In this document: in pieces, positions 1 through 8,328 of the stretch
How positions within the stretch are numbered: the first letter of the stretch is position 1
Layout: each line of letters opens with the position of its first letter
Source of the DNA: Mycobacterium gordonae
GTDB lineage: Bacteria > Actinomycetota > Actinomycetes > Mycobacteriales > Mycobacteriaceae
Assembly (NCBI RefSeq): GCF_001417955.2
Contig: NZ_LKTM01000337.1
Coordinates: forward strand, 1-45,950
DNA: 45,950 nucleotides
Reading direction: 5' to 3'
Made by a program: the position numbers and the translations under genes
The notes under the pieces: model-generated
What the model saw: only the letters and a program-made list of their open reading frames with translations
What the model was told of the DNA's origin: nothing
Database searches by the model: none

Positions 1-1697
1 GTCGTGTCTGTTGCGGCGCTGTTCCAGAATTCACGTGCTTTGCGGGCCAGGGTGTCGTCGGTGATGCGGGCGTATGCCGAGGTCATGGTGTCGCTGTGGT
101 GGCCGAGGAAGTCGCGCACTTCTTGTTGGGTCCAGCCGTTGTTGAGCAGTGTGGTTCCGATGGTGTGCCGGAAGCGGTGCACATCGCCGCCGGAGATCGG
201 CTCGCCGGTGATGGTCGAGGTGGTGATGCCGTGTTCGGTGAACAGTGCGGCGAGGCGGTGCCGCAGGCCGCTGGTCGACCAGGGTTGGGTGCGGCCGGCG
301 GCGGCGTTGGACCGGGCGCCGGGGAATAGGTGCTCGGCGTCGGGGCCGTAGGTGTCGCGCACGCGGGTCTGCTGGTCGAGGACGATGGTTGCGAGGCTGT
401 CCGGGATGGGGAATCGGCGCCAGGCCCGGGTTTTGGGCATCCAATATTCGATCCAGTAGCCCGCGTCGGAGCGGTGCAGGCAGTCGATGGGCAGGGCGAC
501 CAGTTCGGAGATGCGGCAGCCTGCCCACCGGGTGGTGGCGATCATCGACCGCAGGGTGGGGTCGGTTGCGGGGTTGTCGACGATCAGCGTGTCGACGCGT
601 TCGATTACGTCCGGCGGGAACGGGCGGGGGCTGCGGGTCTTGCGGTGCACGTTCTCGCCTCGTCGGAGGAACACCGCCGACCCGAGAGCGGGCACGATCT
701 GGGTGTCGTGCAGCGACTCCAGCAGGTAGGCGGCGGTATTGGCCAACCGCGCGTCCGCTTGGGTGTCCGGTCGCCGGGTCCACGCCAGGTAGTCAAGGAA
801 GACCGGCCTGGTCACCGCGGACGGTTCCGGTGATTCGTCGTCGCGGGTGAGGAACCGGGCGAGCTGGCGGGTGGCGCGCACCCACTGGGTCAGCGTGCCC
901 CAGGCCAGGGTGGCGGTGGTGAGCTGCCGGCGTGCGAGTTCTTTGACCGCGTCACGCAGCCACGGCACGGTCACCGTCGACCAGTCCACGGCGGTGTGTG
1001 TCGATCCGGATTGGGTGGCGTCGAGAACGAATTCGAATCCGTCTCGCCAGTGCCAGTGGTCGTCGGCCCACGGGTCCGGGTTGGTGGCGCCGTCGAGGAG
1101 TCGGAAGAAGCGCCGAATGTAGGGTGCGCACAGGGAGTCGAACGAGCTCGCGTGCGGCCAATGCTGCCGGCACAGCAGAAGCCACTCGCCGGCGGGTCGC
1201 TCGGTGAGGGAGTCGGTGATCCGGCCGTCGGCGGTGTCGATGAGCACCATCAAGAAGCGGCGGAGGCTGGTGTTGGGGGTCCAGTCGCCGCGGCGCACCT
1301 TGGTGGCGACGACGAACCGGATCTCATCGGCCGCGATCTGCGGTAGCCGCCGGAAGTCGACGATCTGGGCCGAGAGGTGGCCGCGCGGGGCGCCGACGGG
1401 TTGGGCTTCGAAGGTTGCCCATGCGGTGAAGTCGGCGGGCTGGCCGGCGCGGAACCATTGGAAGTAGTGCGCGTAGCACAATCCGCGCCGCTCGGCGCCT
1501 GCGGAGTGGGGGCCGCCCAGCCAGTACCGCTCGCTGTTGCATGCGTCGACGGCGCAGGGGTCCGCCGCCTGGCGGCGGCGGTCTCCGGCCGGTTCGACCA
1601 CCTGCCACGTCGGCTGACACCACGGCCCGTCGGGTACCCGTAGCGGCGAACGGCGGCCTCTGCGCGTGGAGTCAGGGTGGGAATCAATGTTTCTCAT
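1..1697 (-). CDS. Tyrosine recombinase, Tn554 TnpB-like (partial, 3' end beyond window edge)
   Basis: A DNA breaking-rejoining enzyme expected to integrate or excise the surrounding element. The open frame runs from ATG at 1697 off the left edge; 565 codons are visible. The catalytic set is readable: Arg395 (in GCRISELV), Lys422, His507-x-x-Arg510 followed by His511, a GHH box at 532-534, and the candidate nucleophile Tyr542. The N-terminal half is long and carries a Cys48/Cys53/Cys74-x2-His77 pattern that may bind zinc, before a SAM-like DNA-binding region at about 235-350. Length and layout fit TnpB of Tn554-type transposons (about 630 aa) rather than a 300-aa XerC/D protein. Its start overlaps the upstream recombinase gene by 14 bp, so translation is probably coupled. 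In Tn554 a small tnpC follows; here it would lie left of position 1. Recombinase certain; Tn554 type is inference from size and order. Confidence 0.85.
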   Translation of the reverse strand, partial: MRNIDSHPDSTRRGRRSPLRVPDGPWCQPTWQVVEPAGDRRRQAADPCAVDACNSERYWLGGPHSAGAERRGLCYAHYFQWFRAGQPADFTAWATFEAQPVGAPRGHLSAQIVDFRRLPQIAADEIRFVVATKVRRGDWTPNTSLRRFLMVLIDTADGRITDSLTERPAGEWLLLCRQHWPHASSFDSLCAPYIRRFFRLLDGATNPDPWADDHWHWRDGFEFVLDATQSGSTHTAVDWSTVTVPWLRDAVKELARRQLTTATLAWGTLTQWVRATRQLARFLTRDDESPEPSAVTRPVFLDYLAWTRRPDTQADARLANTAAYLLESLHDTQIVPALGSAVFLRRGENVHRKTRSPRPFPPDVIERVDTLIVDNPATDPTLRSMIATTRWAGCRISELVALPIDCLHRSDAGYWIEYWMPKTRAWRRFPIPDSLATIVLDQQTRVRDTYGPDAEHLFPGARSNAAAGRTQPWSTSGLRHRLAALFTEHGITTSTITGEPISGGDVHRFRHTIGTTLLNNGWTQQEVRDFLGHHSDTMTSAYARITDDTLARKAREFWNSAATDT

Positions 1698-2796
1698 GGC
1701 CTGCCTCGCGCTGCGGTGGCGCCCACACCAGCTGCTCGGTGCGGCGCAATCGGTCTGCCAGATCGTCGCTGGCGAGGTGGATGTAGACGTCGGCGCTGGC
1801 GGCGTGCGACTGGCCAAGCCGGGCAGCGATCTCAGCCGACGTCCATCCGGCCTTGGCCAGCGCAGTTGCGTGGGTATGGCGCAGCATGTGTGGGTGCAGC
1901 CCGTCAAGGCCCGCTACGGAGCCGATGTGCTCGATGATCTGGTAGGCGTTCGAGTACGACAGCGGCCCGCCGACCGGGGGCCGGGACAGGTTGACGAACA
2001 CGTAATCGCTGTCCAGGTCGGAGATCTCACTGAGGAGGTAAGCGGCGTACAGGTCGAAGAACCGGCGGGGCGCGGCCACCGCGAATTGCGCTCGCTGCTT
2101 TGACAGCGCCCCGTTGGCGTTGTCCTCCCGGCGGCACACCTGCACTCGCTTGCGCATCGGGTCCAGGTCGGCGTGCCGTAGGCCTAACGCCTGCCCGACC
2201 CGCAGGCCCAGGTCATAGAGCGCGGAGAGCAGCAGCCGGTCGCGGTGGGTCGACGCCGCCGCCAGCAACGTCGCGAAGTCGGCCTCGAAGTCGATCAGCT
2301 GCACGGTCTCTGCCGGCTGCTTGCCCGGCCGGGTCAACCGGGAGACCGCGCTGGGGTGGCGTTGCTCGATGTGGGCCAGGAAGCTGTGTGCCCGGCGCGG
2401 GAGCCGCGACGGGTTGCGGGTCAACACCAGATCCTGCGGTCCGCGGCCTTCGACGCGGTGGAACTCGTAGAACTCGCGCACGGCCGCGCTCACCGCTTTG
2501 ACCGTTCCCGGCGCCCGGCTACCGGACCGGGTCGGCAGCGGGGGCAAACCGGCCGACAGCGCCCCCACGAAATCACACAGTGCGTCGAATACTACGGCGT
2601 CCCAGTCGATTCCGCGTGCGCCCAGCCACCGGTAGAACAAGCTCAGGTGGCGCGCATACGAGCGGACGGTGTTCTGCGACCGGCCGATCGCACGCAGCCA
2701 GTGCAGGAACTGCTCGACCTCCCCGACCGGTAGGCCTGAAGCGTCTACGACCGTCCACGACGCCCGTCCGTGGATGGTCACCGGTGCCGCCTTCAC
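1684..2796 (-). CDS. Tyrosine recombinase/integrase, Tn554 TnpA-like
   Basis: A 370-aa site-specific recombinase. An N-terminal core-binding (SAM-like) domain occupies about residues 25-115 and the catalytic domain about 165-350. Visible active-site residues are Arg199, Lys233, His303-x-x-Arg306 with His307, and Tyr338. The box normally read as LGHS is LGQS (Gln329), a change at the third His/Trp catalytic position. The GTG start at 2796 is chosen because it overlaps the stop of the upstream gene (GTGA) and the core-binding domain follows directly; the open frame extends much further upstream, but that part is Arg/Pro-rich shadow. The size matches TnpA of Tn554 (about 360 aa) and it is followed by the TnpB-like gene with a 14-bp overlap. 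It probably works with that protein at the element ends. Confidence 0.88.
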   Translation of the reverse strand: MKAAPVTIHGRASWTVVDASGLPVGEVEQFLHWLRAIGRSQNTVRSYARHLSLFYRWLGARGIDWDAVVFDALCDFVGALSAGLPPLPTRSGSRAPGTVKAVSAAVREFYEFHRVEGRGPQDLVLTRNPSRLPRRAHSFLAHIEQRHPSAVSRLTRPGKQPAETVQLIDFEADFATLLAAASTHRDRLLLSALYDLGLRVGQALGLRHADLDPMRKRVQVCRREDNANGALSKQRAQFAVAAPRRFFDLYAAYLLSEISDLDSDYVFVNLSRPPVGGPLSYSNAYQIIEHIGSVAGLDGLHPHMLRHTHATALAKAGWTSAEIAARLGQSHAASADVYIHLASDDLADRLRRTEQLVWAPPQREAGHEKH

Positions 2797-3494
2797 TCGG
2801 CATCCCGGGTTTCCTCGGGGCGCCGGGGCCGCACCTGGATGTCGGGCCGCAGGTCTTCCTGCGGTTGGCGGGCCGGCATCGGCGCGGCTGCGGCGGTGTC
2901 GGCAGGAAGTGCCCCGGGCAGCCACTTCATGTCGCGCTTGCGCCACGTCGCGTATTGGGCCTGCACCTTGGCCATCGGAACCTCGAAGCGGTCCCAGTCG
3001 ACGCCCGGCGCGCTGACCCAGATCCGGCGGATATGGGTGTCGGTGACGATGTCGTAGTCCCAGGTCAGCTCGCAATGGGTGGGATCGCCGATCAGGCCCA
3101 GGGTCGCCGAATCCTGGGTGAAGAACGCGGTCCGCCGCGGGGTGGTCGGTTCCATCTCGTTGTGGTGGATCATCATGTGCGTCTTGCCGCGGCTGTTGAT
3201 CTCGGGCCAGCGGTAGGGCTTGACGACCGTGTGTCCGGGTGGATGCATGCCGCGGGTGCTCAGCCACACATCGGTGCCCGCCGCGACGGCGGCCGCAACA
3301 TATGTACCGCGCCCGAGCCCTTGCATCACGGTTCGCAGATGTGCGGAGTGCCGGGCCGACAAGGCGTTCCAGTCATCGACGGCGGCCAGCAGCATCGCCC
3401 CCACCCCGACCGCCACCTGGTTGAGCAGCCGTCGGGCCTCCTTGCGGGAGACCGGACGGTCGGGTGTGTTGGGTTGATCCATCGGAGCTGTCAC
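2793..3494 (-). CDS. Hypothetical protein coupled to the recombinase pair
   Basis: A 233-aa protein of unrecognised family. GTG at 3494 is preferred because an AGGCGG ribosome-binding site lies just upstream; an ATG at 3482 and further starts up to 3641 are possible. There is a helical, alanine-rich segment (about residues 25-90), then a His- and Trp-rich middle (HHNEME, WDYDIVTDTHIRRIWV) and a Pro/Arg-rich tail. No signal peptide or clear membrane segment is seen. Its stop overlaps the GTG of the recombinase gene, so the two are co-translated; a role as recombination accessory factor is inference from position only. Nothing in the sequence assigns a biochemical function. Confidence 0.72.
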   Translation of the reverse strand: MTAPMDQPNTPDRPVSRKEARRLLNQVAVGVGAMLLAAVDDWNALSARHSAHLRTVMQGLGRGTYVAAAVAAGTDVWLSTRGMHPPGHTVVKPYRWPEINSRGKTHMMIHHNEMEPTTPRRTAFFTQDSATLGLIGDPTHCELTWDYDIVTDTHIRRIWVSAPGVDWDRFEVPMAKVQAQYATWRKRDMKWLPGALPADTAAAAPMPARQPQEDLRPDIQVRPRRPEETRDAE

Positions 3495-3764
3495 GACCCC
3501 GCCTTTCAGCCGAAAACCTTGCATAGAATCGTGCGGACCGGGGTAAAGTTTGAGGCCGGAAGACACGCCGATCGCATACGGAGCAGCCGGTCTGCAGGCG
3601 TCACGGGCTGGAGTTGCGCTATCGTCACACCAGCCACACACGCCCCACGTCCGTTAGTGGGCGTGAACTGGGAAAACGCAGATCAAACGGTGTTTCTGCG
3701 CGAATTCGCGGCGGCGGCGGGCTAGTGTCGAAAGACAGCACCGAGACGGTTGGGGAGGCGATCT
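3495..3764. promoter_or_regulatory. Divergent intergenic region with palindrome, between recombinase operon and XRE-ImmA gene
   Basis: Two opposite transcription units start here. A perfect 12-bp palindrome, CGCGAATTCGCG, lies at 3699-3710, and a -10-like TAGTGT lies at 3723-3728 in the direction of the XRE-ImmA gene. A palindrome upstream of a gene for an HTH protein suggests an autoregulatory operator, but this is inference. No convincing -35 element was found, nor a clear promoter for the leftward operon. No other gene is apparent. Confidence 0.4.
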
Positions 3765-4862
3765 GTGACGGCACCGGACCCGTACGACGACGCGGCGAAC
3801 AGCGTGATGGTGCAGTTGACCCGGTTGTCGCGTGGGTGGTCGAAAAAGCGCCTGGCCGACGAGGCCGGGGTGTCGGCCTCGCACGTCAGCAGGGTCGAGG
3901 CGGGGCTGCTGCCCCTGGCAGGGAAGGCCTTGCTCGACTACGCGCAGGCCATGGAATGCCGCCCGGAAGCGCTGTGCGTGCCCTTCACCCGGTCCCCGGC
4001 CCAGGGCAGCCACTTCCGGGCCAACCTGAGTGCGGCCGAGTGGAAGCGTGACCGCGTGTGGGCGCGCGCGAATCTTGTCGCGATGCGGATCGGCCGCCTG
4101 GTGTCCCGCGCCGACATCAACCCCAAGCTTGCGCTTCCCGATCTCGACCCGGCCGACTACGCCTCCGAGCTCGGAGAGATCACCGTCGCCCAGGTTCTGC
4201 GCCGCCTGTGGCGCGTCGCCGGCCCGATCCGCTCGATGACCGAATTGCTCGAAGCCGCAGGGGTGTTCGTTGTGGTCGATGGTTTCCTCGACGACGAGAT
4301 CGACGCGGTGACCCTGCGAGCAAGCGAGTATCACCCGCACCTGGTGTACGTCAACGCGGCCCGGCCGCCCGACCGCATGCGGATGACGCTGGCCCACGAA
4401 CTCGGCCACCTGGTCATGGATGCGATGACGCTGGTCAGCCCCGCCGAGGCCGAGCGGCGGGCCAACAGTTTCGCCGCCGAGTTCCTCGCCCCCATCGCCG
4501 ACATCGGCTTTGACTTGGACCGCGTGTCAGTGCGGGCCGTGCATGAACTCGATGAGCTGCGCCTCACCTGGGGTGTGAGCGCGTCGTCGCTGGTCGTGCG
4601 GGCCCGCGAGCGAGGTGTGCTCTCCGACTACCAGTACCGCTCGATGTTCCGGCTGCTCAACGAGACCGGCCGCATGTATGGCCCCCGCCCCGGCGTGGCC
4701 GAGGAGATGCCCCGTCTCGTCGGCGACGTACTCGGCCAACTCGCGGCCGGCGGCTACACCGCCAGTGAACTCGACGACATTACGCTGCTCACCGGCGCGC
4801 AACGCGGCGCGCTCTTCGGCGTAAGCGACAGGCCCGGCGCCCGGCACCTCACGATGGTCTAA
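3765..4862 (+). CDS. XRE-family HTH / ImmA-IrrE metallopeptidase fusion protein
   Basis: A 365-aa protein joining a DNA-binding helix-turn-helix (about residues 15-70, with the typical ASHVSRVEAG segment) to a zinc peptidase domain. The zinc site is HELGH at 211-215, with Glu239 in the following ANSFAAEF segment as likely third ligand. Such proteins resemble ImmA/IrrE, which cut repressors of mobile elements or control stress responses; here repressor and protease are in one chain. GTG at 3765 is preferred over TTG at 3750 because a GGGGAGG ribosome-binding site lies 7 nt upstream of it. It is transcribed divergently from the recombinase operon, so it may regulate the element. Its targets cannot be read from the sequence. 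Confidence 0.88.
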   Translation: MTAPDPYDDAANSVMVQLTRLSRGWSKKRLADEAGVSASHVSRVEAGLLPLAGKALLDYAQAMECRPEALCVPFTRSPAQGSHFRANLSAAEWKRDRVWARANLVAMRIGRLVSRADINPKLALPDLDPADYASELGEITVAQVLRRLWRVAGPIRSMTELLEAAGVFVVVDGFLDDEIDAVTLRASEYHPHLVYVNAARPPDRMRMTLAHELGHLVMDAMTLVSPAEAERRANSFAAEFLAPIADIGFDLDRVSVRAVHELDELRLTWGVSASSLVVRARERGVLSDYQYRSMFRLLNETGRMYGPRPGVAEEMPRLVGDVLGQLAAGGYTASELDDITLLTGAQRGALFGVSDRPGARHLTMV

Positions 4863-4877
4863 ACACCGGGCGCGATC

Positions 4878-5207
4878 GTGGGCTGGAATCGCACCCCGGT
4901 CCGCGACGAGCAGTGGAAAGCGCCGGTCCACTGGACCAAGCAGGGGCAAGCCCTTGAGCAGGACCACGCCGCAGGCGGCCGCCGATGCCGTGTGGTGAAC
5001 GACAGTGGTGGTGCGCTCGGACGGGTCGTCCTGCGGCGCAGATACCTGCGTATCTACGCCGAACTGCGGTGGCAGACCAACAACAAAGAATGCAGCACGT
5101 ACCTCTGCCAGGTATCAGGCAAGAGCCGAAGCGCAAACCTGGCGGCCGCCTGGCGGCGAGCGCACAGTCTCGGCCTGACCGCTGCCGGCCGTGACGCAAA
5201 GGCGTGA
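4878..5207 (+). CDS. Small hypothetical protein
   Basis: A 109-aa basic protein with a GTG start 15 bp after the XRE-ImmA stop, in the same direction, so probably in one transcript. It is Trp- and Arg-containing and ends in a predicted helical segment (residues about 80-100). The amino-acid composition looks like a real protein rather than a shadow frame, and no competing frame on the other strand is convincing. No family is recognised; such small basic proteins are common on actinobacterial mobile elements. Confidence 0.55.
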   Translation: MGWNRTPVRDEQWKAPVHWTKQGQALEQDHAAGGRRCRVVNDSGGALGRVVLRRRYLRIYAELRWQTNNKECSTYLCQVSGKSRSANLAAAWRRAHSLGLTAAGRDAKA

Positions 5208-5279
5208 TAAGTCATCGGCAAACACCACACCTTGCTGACCTCCTCGCCTGGCTGGTTACGCGATGGATGATGCCGGTGG

Positions 5280-7238
5280 TCAACGCGATATCGCGGAGGC
5301 GGCTACTTCGGCCACCGGATCATGGTCCCGGCCTGGCTGTGCCAGTGGTTTGGTGCGCCCGGCCCGGACACCGTTGGCGATGACGACGATTTCGGCGAGT
5401 TCGTGCACCGCGACGACCGCGGCCAGGCCGAGCACACCGGTGAGGGCGAGCGGGATGAGCACTGCGATCAATCCCAGTGAGAGGCCGACGTTTTGGAGCA
5501 TGATGCGCCGGGCTCGCCGCGCGTGGGCCAGGGCCTGGGTGAGGTGGCGCAGGTCTTCACCCATGAGGGCGACGTCGGCGGTTTCGATGGCCACGTCGGT
5601 GCCCATCGCACCCATCGCGATCCCCAAATCGGCGGTGGCCAGAGCGGGGGCGTCATTGACGCCATCACCGACCATGGCCGTCGAGGAGCGTTGGCGCAGT
5701 TGACCGATCAGCGCCGCCTTGTCTTCGGGCCGCAGATCGGCATGCACCGTATCGATCCCCACCTGGCGGGCCAGGGCTTGGGCGGTCGCTTGGTTGTCGC
5801 CGGTGAGCATGGCGACCTGATAGCCGCCGCGGCGCAGGTGTTCGACGACCTGGGCGGCTTCGGGCCGCAGTTCGTCGCGCACCGCGACCGCCCCAATGAC
5901 CTGACCGTTGTCTTCGACCAGCACGGCGGTGGCGCCGGCGGCCTGCATGGCCGCGACGTGTTCGGACAAGGGTCCGGGGTCGAGCCAGCCGGGGCGCCCG
6001 AGCCGTAGCCGGTGGCCGTCACGGTGGCCGAGCAGTCCGGCCCCGGTCACCGCCTCCACATCCTCAGCTGGTTGGACCGGCCCCTCGGTGGCGGCGAGAA
6101 TCGCTGCAGCCAGCGGGTGTTCGCTGCGGGCCTCCAACGCCGCCGCCACATCTAACACGTGGTCGCGGCTGTTGCCGTTGGTGGTGGCGACGTCGATGAC
6201 GGTGGGCTGGTTGGCGGTCAGGGTGCCGGTCTTGTCTAGCGCGACGGTGCGCACCGCGCCGAGGGCTTCCAGCGCGGCGCCGCCTTTGACGAGGACGCCG
6301 AGCTTGGAGGCGGCGCCGATCGCGGCGACGACGGTGACCGGCACCGAGATGGCCAGCGCGCACGGGGAGGCGGCCACCAGCACGACCAGGGCACGTTCAA
6401 TCCACACCAGCGGATCACCCAACACGGAACCGATGGCGGCGATCAGCGCGGCCGCGACCATGATCGCCGGAACAAGCGGTTTGGCGATGCGGTCGGCCAG
6501 GCGCTGGCTGGCGCCCTTGCGGGACTGCTCAGCCTCCACGATCGCCACGATGCGGGCCAACGAGTTATCAGCAGCGCTGGAGGTGACCTCGACTTCGAGC
6601 ACCCCGGTGCCGTTGATCGATCCGGCGAACACATCACTGCCGGGTCCGGCCTCCACCGGAACGGATTCGCCGGTGATGGCCGAGACATCCAGTGCGGTGC
6701 GCCCCGAGGTGATGGTGCCGTCGGTCGCGACCCGTTCGCCGGGCTTGACCAGCATCCGGTCACCGACCCGCAACTCCGCTGGCGGGATGGTGATTTCGGC
6801 GCCGTCGCGCAGGACGGTGGCCTCGTCGGGCACCAGCGCCAACAACGCGCGCAGTCCCCGGCGGGTCCGGGCCAGTGAGTATTCTTCGAGGCCCTCGCTG
6901 ATGGAGAACAGGAACGCCAGCATGGCGGCTTCGCCGACCTCGCCGAGGATCACCGCGCCGATGGCAGCGATCGTCATCAGCGTGCCGACCCCGATCTTGC
7001 CTTGCGCTAACCGGCGCAGCGTCGAGGGTACGAACGTGTAGGCCCCGATCGCCAACGCCAGCGCATACAGGCCGATTTCGACCACATGGGGGCCGCCGGA
7101 CCAGCCGACCGCATAGCCGGCCAGCAGCACCACCCCCGCGGCTGCGGCCGCGCGTAGTTCGGTGATCTCCCAGAGCCGTTCGGGTTCCTGCTCGCCTTCG
7201 TTGCGGTCGTCGCTGCCGCAGCCGCACGCCTCGCTCAT
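5280..7238 (-). CDS. Heavy-metal exporting P1B-type ATPase (CtpG/CadA-like)
   Basis: A 652-aa inner-membrane pump that would use ATP to export a divalent metal. All P-type signatures are present: TGES at 189-192, the phosphorylation site DKTGT with Asp335, an SEHPLA motif in the nucleotide-binding domain, TGDN, and GDGVND. The transmembrane metal motif is SPC (291-293) rather than CPC, and the last membrane region carries VHELAE. There is no N-terminal HMA domain, only a short CGCG cluster at residues 5-8. SPC is typical of P1B-4 pumps such as mycobacterial CtpD/CtpJ, whereas the neighbouring sensor looks like the Cd/Pb sensor CmtR, which in M. tuberculosis pairs with CtpG. Its start overlaps the sensor stop by 4 bp (ATGA). 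Substrate is therefore inferred: Cd, Pb, Zn or Co. Confidence 0.92.
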   Translation of the reverse strand: MSEACGCGSDDRNEGEQEPERLWEITELRAAAAAGVVLLAGYAVGWSGGPHVVEIGLYALALAIGAYTFVPSTLRRLAQGKIGVGTLMTIAAIGAVILGEVGEAAMLAFLFSISEGLEEYSLARTRRGLRALLALVPDEATVLRDGAEITIPPAELRVGDRMLVKPGERVATDGTITSGRTALDVSAITGESVPVEAGPGSDVFAGSINGTGVLEVEVTSSAADNSLARIVAIVEAEQSRKGASQRLADRIAKPLVPAIMVAAALIAAIGSVLGDPLVWIERALVVLVAASPCALAISVPVTVVAAIGAASKLGVLVKGGAALEALGAVRTVALDKTGTLTANQPTVIDVATTNGNSRDHVLDVAAALEARSEHPLAAAILAATEGPVQPAEDVEAVTGAGLLGHRDGHRLRLGRPGWLDPGPLSEHVAAMQAAGATAVLVEDNGQVIGAVAVRDELRPEAAQVVEHLRRGGYQVAMLTGDNQATAQALARQVGIDTVHADLRPEDKAALIGQLRQRSSTAMVGDGVNDAPALATADLGIAMGAMGTDVAIETADVALMGEDLRHLTQALAHARRARRIMLQNVGLSLGLIAVLIPLALTGVLGLAAVVAVHELAEIVVIANGVRAGRTKPLAQPGRDHDPVAEVAASAISR

Positions 7239-7615
7239 CGCGCTACCTTCCGTTCAGTCGGGTGGCCGTAGTTGGGGCACAAGGCGACGGCGTTGCCGGT
7301 CGCCTCCAACACCGCCTCGGCCTCGCGAAACATGTCCAGCAGTTCCGGCCGGGCCAGCCGATACACCGAGGCGCGGCCCTGGGGCCGGAAATCCACCAGC
7401 CCACAGTCGCGCAGGCACGCCAGATGCGACGACACCGTCGATTGCGCCAATCCCAACTCACCGGTCAGATCCACCACCCGAGCCTCACCACCAGCTAGGC
7501 GGCGGGCGATCGCCAACCGGGTGGGATCGGACAGACTGTGAAACAACGCCACCGCCCCCGCCAACTCGTCGCGCGATGCACTCGGCGGCGCAGCACCCAT
7601 ACTTTTCATCGACAT
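7235..7615 (-). CDS. ArsR/SmtB-family metal sensor, CmtR-like
   Basis: A 126-aa winged-helix repressor expected to release DNA on binding metal. The HTH spans about residues 45-75 (AQSTVSSHLACLRDCGLV). Cys67 and Cys71 sit in the recognition helix as CLRDC, the spacing of the two Cd/Pb-binding Cys of CmtR, and a third Cys113 with His118 lies in the C-terminal tail, where CmtR has its third Cys. This argues for Cd/Pb sensing. It is the first gene of a two-gene operon with the P1B ATPase. ATG at 7615 is chosen because a TATCAT hexamer ends 6 nt before it, consistent with a leaderless mRNA; an internal ATG two codons later is also possible. Confidence 0.9.
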   Translation of the reverse strand: MSMKSMGAAPPSASRDELAGAVALFHSLSDPTRLAIARRLAGGEARVVDLTGELGLAQSTVSSHLACLRDCGLVDFRPQGRASVYRLARPELLDMFREAEAVLEATGNAVALCPNYGHPTERKVAR

Positions 7616-7697
7616 ATCGCGATGATAGCCTACAACATAGATTGATCGGAATTAGTCGATGACAGCGCTTGCGATTGATGAAGGCTGAGGTGGCGCG
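7616..7697. promoter_or_regulatory. Divergent promoter/operator region, metal sensor and methyltransferase
   Basis: This 82-bp gap drives two opposite units. In the leftward direction a -10-like TATCAT lies at 7622-7627, 6 nt from the ATG of the ArsR gene, as in leaderless mycobacterial mRNAs. An 8-bp palindrome ATCGCGAT (7616-7623) overlaps its downstream edge, a plausible site for repressor binding. The region is AT-richer than its surroundings. No strong -35 element is seen in either direction. Whether the ArsR protein also controls the methyltransferase unit is not shown. Confidence 0.45.
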
Positions 7698-8294
7698 GTG
7701 AAGCTCAACACCATCGAACGGGCAGCGATGAACAACCCGATTCGGGCTGCCCATCAACACCATCGGGAAGCCGCATGGTTTCGCCGCCTCGCCGGTGGCG
7801 ACCTCACCGGCCAGGACGTACTCGAGACCGGCTGCGGACGAGGTGTCGGCTCCGAAGTCATCCTCGACCGGCTCCAGGCCCGCCACGTCACCGCATTCGA
7901 CCTCGACGACACCATGGTCGAGCTCGCCCGCAAACGCCTCCATCACAGGCCCGTATCCCTGTCAGTCGGCGATGTCTGCGACATCCATCAGCCGACCGCC
8001 AGCCACGACACCGTCGTTGACTTCGGCATCATCCACCACGTCCCGCACTGGCAGCTGGCCGTCGCCGAGATCGCCCGAGTGTTGCGCCCCGGTGGGCTGC
8101 TGTTGTTCGAGGAAGTTCCACGCCGCATGCTCGACACCTGGGCGTTCCGCACATTCACCGTGCACCCACGCGAAAACCGCTTCGAGTCAGACGAATTCGC
8201 CGCTGAACTGGCCCGCCACGGCCTGCACGGCACCGCCCGCATCGAACACCACCTTCGCGGGCTCCTCTTCATCGGGGCCGCCCGAAAGATCTGA
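7698..8294 (+). CDS. Class I SAM-dependent methyltransferase
   Basis: A 198-aa Rossmann-fold methyltransferase of the Methyltransf_11/25 type. Motif I is VLETGCGRGVGS (about residues 41-52), followed by an acidic Asp at the end of strand 2 (TAFDLDD), motif II around VVDFGIIHHV, and LRPGGLLLFEE as motif III. The substrate is unknown: there is no arsenite-methyltransferase Cys set and no Erm signature. GTG at 7698 is preceded by a purine-rich GAGGTGG. It lies divergent from the metal operon and 34 bp upstream of a second, membrane-bound methyltransferase gene, so the two may modify a common lipid or metal-linked substrate (inference). Confidence 0.85.
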   Translation: MKLNTIERAAMNNPIRAAHQHHREAAWFRRLAGGDLTGQDVLETGCGRGVGSEVILDRLQARHVTAFDLDDTMVELARKRLHHRPVSLSVGDVCDIHQPTASHDTVVDFGIIHHVPHWQLAVAEIARVLRPGGLLLFEEVPRRMLDTWAFRTFTVHPRENRFESDEFAAELARHGLHGTARIEHHLRGLLFIGAARKI

Positions 8295-8328
8295 CCTGCC
8301 ACCCCCGCGACCACGAAAGCCGACCACG

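Noticed and set aside
31..783. 250-aa minus-strand frame at the left end
   Set aside because: Arg/Pro/His-rich shadow of the TnpB-like recombinase, whose true frame is open from 1697 to beyond position 1 and has all catalytic motifs.
1250..1687. 145-aa minus-strand frame
   Set aside because: Starts beside the recombinase start but is low-complexity Pro/Thr/Ser out of frame; no domain.
7698..8294. ArsM arsenite methyltransferase
   Set aside because: The conserved Cys residues of ArsM are absent; only the general SAM fold is supported.
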